NCBI RefSeq assembly: GCF_003387355.1
Contig: NZ_QUNH01000001.1
Location: 630,023-694,022 of the forward strand
DNA: 64,000 nucleotides
Direction of reading: 5' to 3'
DNA from: Winogradskyella sediminis
GTDB lineage: Bacteria > Bacteroidota > Bacteroidia > Flavobacteriales > Flavobacteriaceae
Both the position numbers and the translations under genes were made by a program. Below are positions 54,016-61,799 of this stretch, piece by piece (the first letter of the stretch is position 1; the number at the start of each line of letters is the position of its first letter). Under the pieces are notes generated by a model that made no database searches, was not told the DNA's origin, and saw only the letters and a list, made by a program, of their open reading frames with translations.

Positions 54016-56262
54016 TTACTCTTCACTAGTTTCAGGTTTTCCTACCATATAGAAATCGAGATGCTTTTTAGCTAAATCTGCATTTTTAACTTTAACAACG
54101 ACTTCATCACCAAGCTGGTACATGGTATCAGTGTTTTTACCAATCATAGCATACTGATCCTGGTCAAATTGATAGTGATCATCTTTTAAATCTCTAACAC
54201 TTACCATGCCTTCACATTTATTAGAAATAATTTCAATATAAATTCCCCAATCGGTAACTCCAGAAATAACACCCAAAAATTCTTCATCTTGATGATCTTG
54301 CATAAAGCGAATCTGCATGTATTTAATAGAATCGCGCTCTGCTTTAGTTGCTAAATATTCCATGTTACTAGAATGCTTACAACGTTCTTCATAAATGTCT
54401 TCATTGGCAGATTTTTCGCCATCTAAATAACGTTGTAATAAACGGTGTGCCATGACATCTGGATAACGTCTAATTGGTGAAGTAAAATGACTGTAATACT
54501 CAAACGCTAAACCATAATGCCCTATATTATGTGTTGTGTATTCCGCTTTAGACATGGTTCTAATTGTTAAAGTATCTACTAAATTCTGTTCTTTTTTACC
54601 AACAACATCCTTTAGTAAATTATTTAAAGAGGATGCAATACTGCCTTTATCTTTAAAATTTAATTTATGTCCAAAACGTGCTACAACGGTTTGAAGTTGT
54701 GCTAATTTAGATTCGTCAGGTTCATCGTGAACACGATACACAAATGTTTTCTTTTGTTTACCTACAAACTCAGATACTTTTCGGTTAGCTAATAGCATAA
54801 ATTCTTCAATCATCTTATTAGCATCCTTACTAGTTTTAAAATGAATACCGATTGGATTAGCTTCTTCATCTAAGTTAAATTTTACTTCAACTTTATCAAA
54901 AGAGATAGCTCCTTCTCGCATACGTACCGATCGCATTTTTCGAGCCAATTGATTCATTTTTGTAATAGCTTGTGCAATATCTATATCTGTTTGATAACTT
55001 TTACCAGTTAATGAAACCTCAGTAGGAATTGTTGTATCTATTTTTTCTTTATGTTTTAATACATCAACGTTATTAAGCGACGCATTATTTTCAATTATGG
55101 CTTGTGCTTCTTCATAGGCAAATCGCGCATCAGAATAGGTCACGGTTCTACCAAACCATTCTTTTTTAATTTCGCATTTATCGTTCATATGAAACACAGC
55201 AGAAAAGGTATATTTTTCCTCATGTGGACGCAGTGAACAAGCTCCATTACTCAATATTTCTGGTAACATTGGTACAACACGATCTACTAAATAAATGGAT
55301 GTAGCACGTTCGTAAGCTTCATCATCTAAAACCGTTCCTGGCTGTAAATAATGCGATACATCTGCTATATGGATGCCTATTTCATATAAGCCATTATCTA
55401 AAATTTTAAAGGATAAAGCATCATCAAAATCTTTGGCGTCCTTAGGATCTATCGTAAAGGTTAAATCTTTACGCATATCACGTCGTTTCGCTATTTCTTC
55501 AGGTTTAATTTCTAAATCAATCTTATTAGCAAAAGCTTCCACTTCGTGCGGAAACTCTAAGGGTAATCCGTATTCTGCTAAAATGGCATGAATTTCGGTA
55601 CTATGCTCACCTGGTTTTCCTAAAACTTCTATGACTTTTCCGTTAGGAGAATCAGCCTTTTCTGGCCAATCTTCTAATGATACCAACACAATATCTCCAT
55701 CTTCTGCTTTATTAGTTTTGTTTATTGGAACAAAAATGTCGGTGTACATTTTACTACTTTCAACAACAACGAAGGCAAAATTCTTTTTATCATGAATTTG
55801 AATACTTCCAACATATTCCGTTTTAGCACGCTTTATAATATTGGTAATTTCTCCTTCTTGTTTGCCTCTGTGTTTTCTTTTATAAGCGTAGAATTCTACT
55901 TCGTCACCATGTAAAGCTTTGTTCATATTGTTTGAAGCGATGAATATATCTTCTTCAAAATCGTCTGAAATTACATAGCCATTCCCTTTAGAAGCTACAT
56001 CTAAAATACCAGTATGATATTCGGTATTAACAATAGCTTTAAACTTACCACGATCTACTTCTTCAATCTCTTGTTTAGCTTTGAGTTGTTGTAGTTTCTT
56101 TATAATTTGATTGCGACTACTAGCATCGTTAACACCAAGTTTAGCAGCAATTTGTTTATAATTAAAGGATTGGTTTCTATCTTTTTTTAAAATACTAAGA
56201 ATTGTATTTGTAAGGTTAGAAATCTTATTACTTCTAGATTTCCTTTTTTTCTTTTTTGTCAT
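54016..56262 (-). CDS. rnr: Ribonuclease R
   Basis: 748 residues. A 3'-5' exoribonuclease for structured RNA. From the N-terminus: a winged-helix-like basic domain (SFNYKQIAAKLGVNDASSRN), two cold-shock domains (KGNGYVISDDFEEDIFIASN), the RNB core with FTIDPKDAKDFDDALSFKIL holding the four catalytic Asp, HIADVSHYLQPGTVLD, and YYSHFTSPIRRYPDVMAHRL, then an S1 domain (GVISGVTDWGIYIEIISNKC). The gene reads away from the candidate replication origin. Confidence 0.96.
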   Translation of the reverse strand: MTKKKKRKSRSNKISNLTNTILSILKKDRNQSFNYKQIAAKLGVNDASSRNQIIKKLQQLKAKQEIEEVDRGKFKAIVNTEYHTGILDVASKGNGYVISDDFEEDIFIASNNMNKALHGDEVEFYAYKRKHRGKQEGEITNIIKRAKTEYVGSIQIHDKKNFAFVVVESSKMYTDIFVPINKTNKAEDGDIVLVSLEDWPEKADSPNGKVIEVLGKPGEHSTEIHAILAEYGLPLEFPHEVEAFANKIDLEIKPEEIAKRRDMRKDLTFTIDPKDAKDFDDALSFKILDNGLYEIGIHIADVSHYLQPGTVLDDEAYERATSIYLVDRVVPMLPEILSNGACSLRPHEEKYTFSAVFHMNDKCEIKKEWFGRTVTYSDARFAYEEAQAIIENNASLNNVDVLKHKEKIDTTIPTEVSLTGKSYQTDIDIAQAITKMNQLARKMRSVRMREGAISFDKVEVKFNLDEEANPIGIHFKTSKDANKMIEEFMLLANRKVSEFVGKQKKTFVYRVHDEPDESKLAQLQTVVARFGHKLNFKDKGSIASSLNNLLKDVVGKKEQNLVDTLTIRTMSKAEYTTHNIGHYGLAFEYYSHFTSPIRRYPDVMAHRLLQRYLDGEKSANEDIYEERCKHSSNMEYLATKAERDSIKYMQIRFMQDHQDEEFLGVISGVTDWGIYIEIISNKCEGMVSVRDLKDDHYQFDQDQYAMIGKNTDTMYQLGDEVVVKVKNADLAKKHLDFYMVGKPETSEE

Positions 56263-56485
56263 GTATAATTGTAATCATATTCATTTCCTATAAGTGATAG
56301 GAATTCTTATTTAAAACTTAATAAAAGCGAAGAGAGGAGATTAAGTTTACTACAAAGTTACGGTTAAATTATTTAATAGTGTTTAGCTAAGGTTAAATTA
56401 ATAAAAAACGATGTTATCAACATATATATACATATCATCTTTTTTCTTTTAAAATTTTAAAAAATAAATAGTGGTTATTATAGTC

Positions 56486-56845
56486 TGTTAATAGTGGCTA
56501 TAACTTTTTGAAGTTTTATTTTGATTCTTCGTAGTTTACATTTTACAACATTTTAGTTAACATTAAATTTACATCTAATCGCTTCATTTCTAAGCTTCCT
56601 TAGAAAGCTATTAACATCTGTTAATAACGATTGTTAATAGAATTGACTCATATGTATTTTTAAAAATACTGTTGATTTCATAAAATTTTAGTTTGATAAC
56701 TTATTTTAAAAAAATGGCTAACTAATTAGGATTTTAACTTTCTATTCTGGTTTGGAAAAATATGTGGATAATCCTAATTTTTATTTTCAAGAGTTGTGAA
56801 CAGTTATTAACATTTAGTTATCATTAGAAGTGATACTTATTAACA
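56486..56845. repeat. Six-copy 8-mer array TGTTAATA/TATTAACA
   Basis: Starts at 56486 (+), 56609 (-), 56619 (+), 56632 (+), 56805 (-) and 56838 (-). By rough base-composition arithmetic far less than one copy is expected in 360 bases. The 56609-56639 group holds three copies within 31 bases. Candidate initiator or regulator binding sites. Confidence 0.65.
56763..56771 (-). promoter_or_regulatory. Perfect DnaA box
   Basis: Plus strand TGTGGATAA is the reverse complement of TTATCCACA, the E. coli R1-type consensus. Confidence 0.6.
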
Positions 56846-56974
56846 TCGTTTAATAACGTCAACTAAAAACGGACACATCAAAATTAAAACTTATGGATAA
56901 GTATAACATTATTAGTTATGCTTACTTATAATCAATTGTTAACTTTGAAGTTTAATAACAAAGACCACGCAATT

Positions 56975-57409
56975 ATGACTATTTCAATAGGAAACGATCA
57001 CGCAGGACCAGATTATAAATTTGCAATCGTTAAGCATTTAGAAGCCAATGGACATACCATTACTAATTATGGAACCGATAGTTTAGATAGCGTAGATTAT
57101 CCAGATTTTGTACATCCAGTGGCTAAAGACGTAGAAGCTAAAAAAGTAGATTTTGGTATTCTTATATGTGGAAGCGCTAATGGTGTTGCTATGACAGCTA
57201 ATAAGTATCAACATGTAAGAGCTGGAGTATGTTGGACAAACGAAATTACCGAATTAACACGTTTGCACAATAATGCTAATATTATTTGTATTCCGGCGCG
57301 TTTTACATCGATTCCACAAGCTATTAAAATGGTAGATACATTTTTAAATACTGAATTTGAAGGTGGTCGTCATCAAAACCGTGTGGATAAAATTCCAGCA
57401 TCATGTTAA
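56975..57409 (+). CDS. rpiB: Ribose 5-phosphate isomerase B
   Basis: 144 residues from ATG 56975 (MTISIGNDHAG); an in-frame ATG at 56918 would add 19 residues without a family counterpart. It interconverts ribose 5-phosphate and ribulose 5-phosphate. NDHAGPDYKF and LICGSANGVAMTANKYQHVR hold the family Cys and phosphate-binding loop (usually CGTGIGM), and LTRLHNNANIICIPARF is also conserved. The loop variant SANG may be ordinary in this clade. First gene of a three-gene + operon with a CDF transporter and a GNAT protein. Confidence 0.92.
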   Translation: MTISIGNDHAGPDYKFAIVKHLEANGHTITNYGTDSLDSVDYPDFVHPVAKDVEAKKVDFGILICGSANGVAMTANKYQHVRAGVCWTNEITELTRLHNNANIICIPARFTSIPQAIKMVDTFLNTEFEGGRHQNRVDKIPASC

Positions 57410-58327
57410 ATGAGTCATTCCCATCTTCATAATCACGCTCATGATCATAAGGATTTAAAAGGCCAGAAACTGTTAATATCAATAGTATTAAATATTGTTA
57501 TTACAGTAGCTCAGGTTATTGGTGGATTAGTTTCTGGAAGCTTATCATTATTAAGCGATGCTTTACATAATTTTAGCGATGTAATATCGTTAATTGTGAG
57601 TTATATAGCCTCACTATTAACAAAGCAAAAGGCTTCAATAAATAGAACCTTTGGGTATAAACGTGCAGAAATTTTAGCTGCTTTTATTAACGCAAGTACT
57701 TTAATTGTCGTTGCTGTATTATTAATTATTGAAGCTGTAAAGCGGTTTAAAACTCCCGAAGAAGTAGAATCTGGCTTAGTGATTTGGCTTTCTATTGTTG
57801 CGATTATAGGAAATGGTTTAAGTGTTCTATTATTAAGAAAAGACTCTAAAAATAATATTAATATGCGTTCGGCATATCTACACTTATTTACCGATATGTT
57901 AGCAAGCGTAGCTGTTTTAGTTGGTGGATTATTAATGAAATATTACCAAGTATTTTGGGTAGATAGTTTACTCACCTTATTAATTGCATTATATTTAATT
58001 TGGGTAGGTTACGATTTACTTAAAATATCTACAGGTATGTTAATGTTGTTTACTCCTACAAATATTAATATTAAAGACGTTGTAAGAGCGGTAAATAAAT
58101 TACCTAAAGTTAATAAATTACACCATGTGCATATTTGGAATTTAAGTGACCATGAGTTGCATTTAGAAGCACACTTAGATTTAAAGGAAGATATTTCTAC
58201 CACAGCATTTAATAGTTTACTTCTAGATATTGAAACGATTTTGCATGAAAAGTTTAATATAAATCATGTTACTATTCAACCAGAATTTAATAAAGAAGAC
58301 CCGAAAGAGGTTATTGTACAAGATTAA
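57410..58327 (+). CDS. Cation diffusion facilitator (CDF) family transporter
   Basis: 305 residues, beginning immediately after the rpiB stop. A His-rich N-terminus (HSHLHNHAHDHKD) binds metal; about six membrane helices follow, with GSLSLLSDALHNFSDVISLI holding the HxxxD of helix 2 and YLHLFTDMLASVAVLVGG that of helix 5. The cytoplasmic C-terminal domain has NKLHHVHIWNLSDHELHLEA with further His. It exports Zn2+ or a similar divalent ion in exchange for protons (CzcD/ZitB type). The gene stop overlaps the next start by one base. Confidence 0.94.
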   Translation: MSHSHLHNHAHDHKDLKGQKLLISIVLNIVITVAQVIGGLVSGSLSLLSDALHNFSDVISLIVSYIASLLTKQKASINRTFGYKRAEILAAFINASTLIVVAVLLIIEAVKRFKTPEEVESGLVIWLSIVAIIGNGLSVLLLRKDSKNNINMRSAYLHLFTDMLASVAVLVGGLLMKYYQVFWVDSLLTLLIALYLIWVGYDLLKISTGMLMLFTPTNINIKDVVRAVNKLPKVNKLHHVHIWNLSDHELHLEAHLDLKEDISTTAFNSLLLDIETILHEKFNINHVTIQPEFNKEDPKEVIVQD

Positions 58328-58770
58328 TGATACATATTACAACTAAAAAGTTTAATGCTTTAACTACACAAGAACTTTACAATATACTTCAATTACGAAG
58401 CGAAGTTTTTGTGGTTGAGCAAGATTGTGTTTATCAAGACATAGATGGTAAGGACCAAAAAGCACTACATATTTTTGGTTATAAGAATGATAAAATAGTA
58501 GCCTATACTCGTATTTTTAAAGCAGGCGATTATTTTAAAGAAGCTAGTATTGGCAGAGTAGTCGTGGCACAACAAGAGCGGAAATTTAAATATGGCTACG
58601 ATATAATGAAAGCTTCTATAAATGCTATTAAAACGCATTATAATGATACCATTATTAGGATATCTGCACAAGTATATTTAAAACAGTTTTATAATAATCT
58701 AGGATTTATAGAAGATGGGGAAGACTATTTAGAAGATGGTATTCCTCATATTAATATGCTTAAATCCTAA
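58327..58770 (+). CDS. GNAT family N-acetyltransferase (ElaA-like)
   Basis: 147 residues. NILQLRSEVFVVEQDCVYQD is the ElaA N-terminal hallmark, and ASIGRVVVAQQERKFKYGYD is the acetyl-CoA pyrophosphate-binding A motif in the Q/R-x-x-G-x-G/A style (here Q-E-R-K-F-K-Y-G). LKQFYNNLGFIEDGEDYLEDGIPH follows in register. Substrate unknown. The start codon shares one base with the CDF stop (TAATG), indicating translational coupling. It ends adjacent to the OmpA-like gene stop in convergent orientation. Confidence 0.88.
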   Translation: MIHITTKKFNALTTQELYNILQLRSEVFVVEQDCVYQDIDGKDQKALHIFGYKNDKIVAYTRIFKAGDYFKEASIGRVVVAQQERKFKYGYDIMKASINAIKTHYNDTIIRISAQVYLKQFYNNLGFIEDGEDYLEDGIPHINMLKS

Positions 58771-59604
58771 CTATTTCTCATAGATACGTGTTACTAGTAT
58801 TTCTACACGTCTATCTAGTTCGGGCTTACCACCTAATGGTTGCTTTCTGCGCATGCCTACAAACTTCATACGGTAGTGTTTAACACCTTTATCTACTAAA
58901 TAATCATAGATGTATTTGGCACGTGCTACAGATAGATTACGTTTTTTGGTTTTACGATCTATAGCATCTCGCTGACCTTGTGTACAACACACATGTCCTT
59001 CAATTGTAAAATAAACATTAGTACGCTCAACTAAAATTTCTGCAATTCTATCGAGTACAACTTTAGATTCTTTAGTTAAGTAACTATAACCAGTTCTAAA
59101 CAATAAGTTGTCGAGTAAAATTTTATCTCCTTCTTTTAATTCTCCTTTTAATAAGTCTTCGGTGGTATTTACAACTGGCTTTTCTTCTACAGGTTTCGGT
59201 GGAAAAACAGGAGTTACAATGATTTCAACTTTACGGTTAAGTCCACGTATTTTGTTTAAATCATTTTCTTTAATAATATTGACTAAAATTTTACCTTTTC
59301 CATCCACATTAGTCATTTTAGTCTCATCAAACTCATTATTTGAAAAGACTTCTTTAATGGCATCCGCACGATTTTGTGATAAAACAAGATTATAATTATC
59401 ACTTCCTCTATCATCTGTAAAGCCATAGATTGATACTTTTTCTATGTCAATATCTTCAATTTCTGATAAAAAAAGTAATAACCTACTATGCTCAGTTTCA
59501 GGAATAACATGCTGATCAGTTTCAAAATACACCTCGTGTTTCAATTCTTTTTGAGCAAAAGAAAGTTGAAAAATTAGGCATAAAAGGATAATTAGGGGTC
59601 TCAT
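58771..59604 (-). CDS. OmpA family protein with two OmpA-like C-terminal domains
   Basis: 277 residues. The signal peptide is RPLIILLCLIFQLSFAQKEL. The first OmpA-like domain (~25-135) has VYFETDQHVIPETEHSRL and IYGFTDDRGSDNYNLVLSQN; the second (~155-277) has LLFRTGYSYLTKESKVVLDR and FTIEGHVCCTQGQRDAIDRK with YRMKFVGMRRKQPLGGKPEL. Such domains bind peptidoglycan diaminopimelate and tie the envelope together. The tandem arrangement and the Cys-Cys pair in the second domain are unusual compared with the simple single-domain form. Confidence 0.87.
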   Translation of the reverse strand: MRPLIILLCLIFQLSFAQKELKHEVYFETDQHVIPETEHSRLLLFLSEIEDIDIEKVSIYGFTDDRGSDNYNLVLSQNRADAIKEVFSNNEFDETKMTNVDGKGKILVNIIKENDLNKIRGLNRKVEIIVTPVFPPKPVEEKPVVNTTEDLLKGELKEGDKILLDNLLFRTGYSYLTKESKVVLDRIAEILVERTNVYFTIEGHVCCTQGQRDAIDRKTKKRNLSVARAKYIYDYLVDKGVKHYRMKFVGMRRKQPLGGKPELDRRVEILVTRIYEK

Positions 59605-59668
59605 CTTAAATTATAATTTTCGCACTTATAGAAAATAAGTATGACGTTAAATATAAATAATTTTAACG

Positions 59669-61303
59669 CTATCTCAAAATACTCGCATACTGTGACGGGT
59701 TATTAAGAACGCTTAAGGCTTTTTTGATTTCTGCATTATTAGCAGTGTAATATGTATATAAACCTTCACTATAAAAATAGCGTTTTATAATCTCGTCTGT
59801 AAGCAGCGCTTTTAATTGGGTTTTATTATCGTCTATAGCATTTGTTTTATACGCTTGTAAAGCTTTAGTTAAGGCTTTATATTCCGAATCAATTTCTGTA
59901 TCTAATGCTTCTTCTTTAGCAATGAGAATAGCATTGTGTAAAGCTGTTTCGGTTTTGGTTTCAAAATTAAAACCGCTAGATTTAATATAATTTTTAAACG
60001 CTCTAAAGTCAGCATCCGAAAGTGTAAAGCTCTTTAAATCTTCAATTTGATTATTGTAGTAATAATTTGTGGCAAAATTAAATACTAAATTTTCATTTGA
60101 TATGGCTTTAGTAATGGTTGAGAGTTTAGAATATTCAACTTCTATATCTGGTTCTACTCCACCTCCATCAAATACGTTGCGTCCATTTCTGGTTTTAAAG
60201 GCATTATAATTTTCTTGTCGTGTTCTTGTAGCATTACCGTTTTCATCACGATTCCAATAATCTAGTGCCTGAATGCAGCGACCAGAAGGTGTATAATATC
60301 TAGAAATTGTGATTTTCATTTGTGTACCATAAGTTAAAGGTTTTGGTCTTTGTACCAATCCTTTTCCAAAGCTTCTGGTCCCAACAATTACAGCGCGATC
60401 CATGTCTTGTAATGCCCCAGATACAATTTCGCTTGCCGATGCACTTTTACCATCGATTAAAACAACTAAAGGAATTTCGGTATCTATTGCTTCACGTTGG
60501 GTATAATACGTTTTATTATATTTTTTTACTTTAGATTTTGTGGTGACAACCAACTGATCTTTAGGTACAAATATGTTGGTAACATTAACGGCTTCGTGCA
60601 ATAAACCACCAGGATTTCCTCTTAAATCTAAAATTAATTGGGTTGCTCCCTGGTTTTTTAGTGCTTTAATAGCTCTAATCGTTTCTGAAGAGGCTTTATC
60701 ATTAAACTTTCTCAGTACTACATAACCCGTTTTTTCATCGACCATAGAATAATGCGGTACGGCTTTAATTTCTAGCGATTCTCTAATAATTTTTACGGTA
60801 TTGGTTTTTCCTTGTCGTTTATAAGTTACAGTAACTTCTGTACCTGCTGCGCCTTGTAATAAGTTGGCCGCATCATCTTTAAAATCGGCAACGCTTACCT
60901 TATCTACTTTTATAATTTCGTCGCCTGCTTTAAGTCCGGCTTTATCAGCAGCATAATTTTTATAAGGCTCAACAATAACCAATTTATCTTGTAAGGTTAA
61001 TACTTTAGCACCAATCCCAGTATAATCGCCTGCATTGTTAATTCTAGAGGCTTCTACATCTTGTTCGTTATAAAATTGAGTATAGGGATCTAAATCGTCT
61101 AACATACTTTTTATAGCGGTGTCCATTAAATCACCAGGATTGGTATCATCCACATAATTCATATTAATTTCTTTAAATAGCATAGTAAAGATTTCAATTT
61201 GTTTTGCTATTTCAAAGAAGTCGTTTTTAAAAGCTGTGGTGCTAAAAAAAATAAGCACAGCTAAAACAGGGATAAATATTTTTTTTTGTAAACGTGTTTT
61301 CAT
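59669..61303 (-). CDS. S41 family C-terminal processing peptidase
   Basis: 544 residues. A signal peptide (KKIFIPVLAVLIFFSTTAF) is followed by a helical region, a PDZ domain (GIGAKVLTLQDKLVIVEPYK and ADKAGLKAGDEIIKVDKV) and the S41 protease domain. The nucleophile Ser is in LIDGKSASASEIVSGALQD, and the Lys base in VGTRSFGKGLVQR. LRGNPGGLLHEAVNVTNIF is also typical. The C-terminal ~180 residues are variable and helical. It is a periplasmic processing protease, the exact target unknown. In Flavobacteria it often sits beside rnpA, as here. Confidence 0.94.
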   Translation of the reverse strand: MKTRLQKKIFIPVLAVLIFFSTTAFKNDFFEIAKQIEIFTMLFKEINMNYVDDTNPGDLMDTAIKSMLDDLDPYTQFYNEQDVEASRINNAGDYTGIGAKVLTLQDKLVIVEPYKNYAADKAGLKAGDEIIKVDKVSVADFKDDAANLLQGAAGTEVTVTYKRQGKTNTVKIIRESLEIKAVPHYSMVDEKTGYVVLRKFNDKASSETIRAIKALKNQGATQLILDLRGNPGGLLHEAVNVTNIFVPKDQLVVTTKSKVKKYNKTYYTQREAIDTEIPLVVLIDGKSASASEIVSGALQDMDRAVIVGTRSFGKGLVQRPKPLTYGTQMKITISRYYTPSGRCIQALDYWNRDENGNATRTRQENYNAFKTRNGRNVFDGGGVEPDIEVEYSKLSTITKAISNENLVFNFATNYYYNNQIEDLKSFTLSDADFRAFKNYIKSSGFNFETKTETALHNAILIAKEEALDTEIDSEYKALTKALQAYKTNAIDDNKTQLKALLTDEIIKRYFYSEGLYTYYTANNAEIKKALSVLNNPSQYASILR

Positions 61304-61310
61304 GTGTTTA

Positions 61311-61718
61311 TTATTCAGAAATTTTACAATCTGATGGTTTTTCTAAAGGTTCGTTTTTAGCTAAAAATTTTTTAAACAACAATTTAATGCTGTGATTTAG
61401 TTTATCAAAAGTTGTTCCATCTTTACTGAGGTATAAAATCATAAACGCATAAGATGCTGAACTATTGTTAAAGTAAAGCGGTTTATTAAGCCTATAAGCT
61501 TCACGTATTAAGCGTTTAATTTGATTCCTAGACACAGCCGTTTTATGCAAGCGTTTGCTTACGGATACACCTGTTTTAAGTTGCGAGCCATCTATAAAGG
61601 TGGTTTTAAGATATACCAACCTTAGCGGATAAGCGGTTACGGCTTTACCCTCTGTAAAAAGTTGCTCTATCAGCTTTTTACTTTTTAGTTTATCTTTTTT
61701 TGAATACTTAAAGTTCAC
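61311..61718 (-). CDS. rnpA: Ribonuclease P protein component
   Basis: About 135 residues from the GTG at 61718 (VNFKYSKKDKLKSKK). Longer starts at ATG 61781 or 61757 would run through the M1 peptidase terminator. It assists the catalytic RNA in 5' processing of tRNA precursors. LKSKKLIEQLFTEGKAVTAY and RLHKTAVSRNQIKRLIREAYR carry the RNPxRR-like motif (here RNQIKR), the family signature. rnpA lies about 5 kb from the candidate origin. Confidence 0.88.
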   Translation of the reverse strand: MNFKYSKKDKLKSKKLIEQLFTEGKAVTAYPLRLVYLKTTFIDGSQLKTGVSVSKRLHKTAVSRNQIKRLIREAYRLNKPLYFNNSSASYAFMILYLSKDGTTFDKLNHSIKLLFKKFLAKNEPLEKPSDCKISE

Positions 61719-61747
61719 TTTTTGTTCATCTAGTTTAACAAAAATAA

Positions 61748-61774
61748 AAAACCGCATCAACATGATGCGGTTTT
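61748..61774 (-). terminator. Terminator after the M1 peptidase gene
   Basis: Arms AAAACCGCATCA (61748-61759) and TGATGCGGTTTT (61763-61774), loop 3 bases, with a U tract on the minus strand from the A run before 61748. It overlaps the longest possible rnpA reading and so supports a later rnpA start. Confidence 0.85.
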
Positions 61775-61799
61775 GATTCATTTATATTGCGACTGTGAC

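Larger units (their letters stand above)
56263..56974. other. Candidate chromosomal replication origin (oriC): gene-free region between rnr and rpiB
   Basis: 712 bases with no credible gene, very AT-rich. A perfect DnaA box (TGTGGATAA, 56763-56771) and two one-mismatch boxes (TTATCAACA at 56414-56422; TATGGATAA at 56892-56900) are present. The 8-mer TGTTAATA or its complement TATTAACA occurs six times: 56486, 56609, 56619, 56632, 56805 and 56838. It lies between divergent genes. parS-like sites are 16-18 kb away, and minus-strand genes change C/G balance across it. All other readings (a long promoter region) are possible; no experimental evidence is available here. Confidence 0.6.

Noticed and set aside
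61719-61781. Upstream ATG starts for rnpA
   Set aside because: They run through the M1 terminator hairpin, and the added residues have no counterpart in RnpA.
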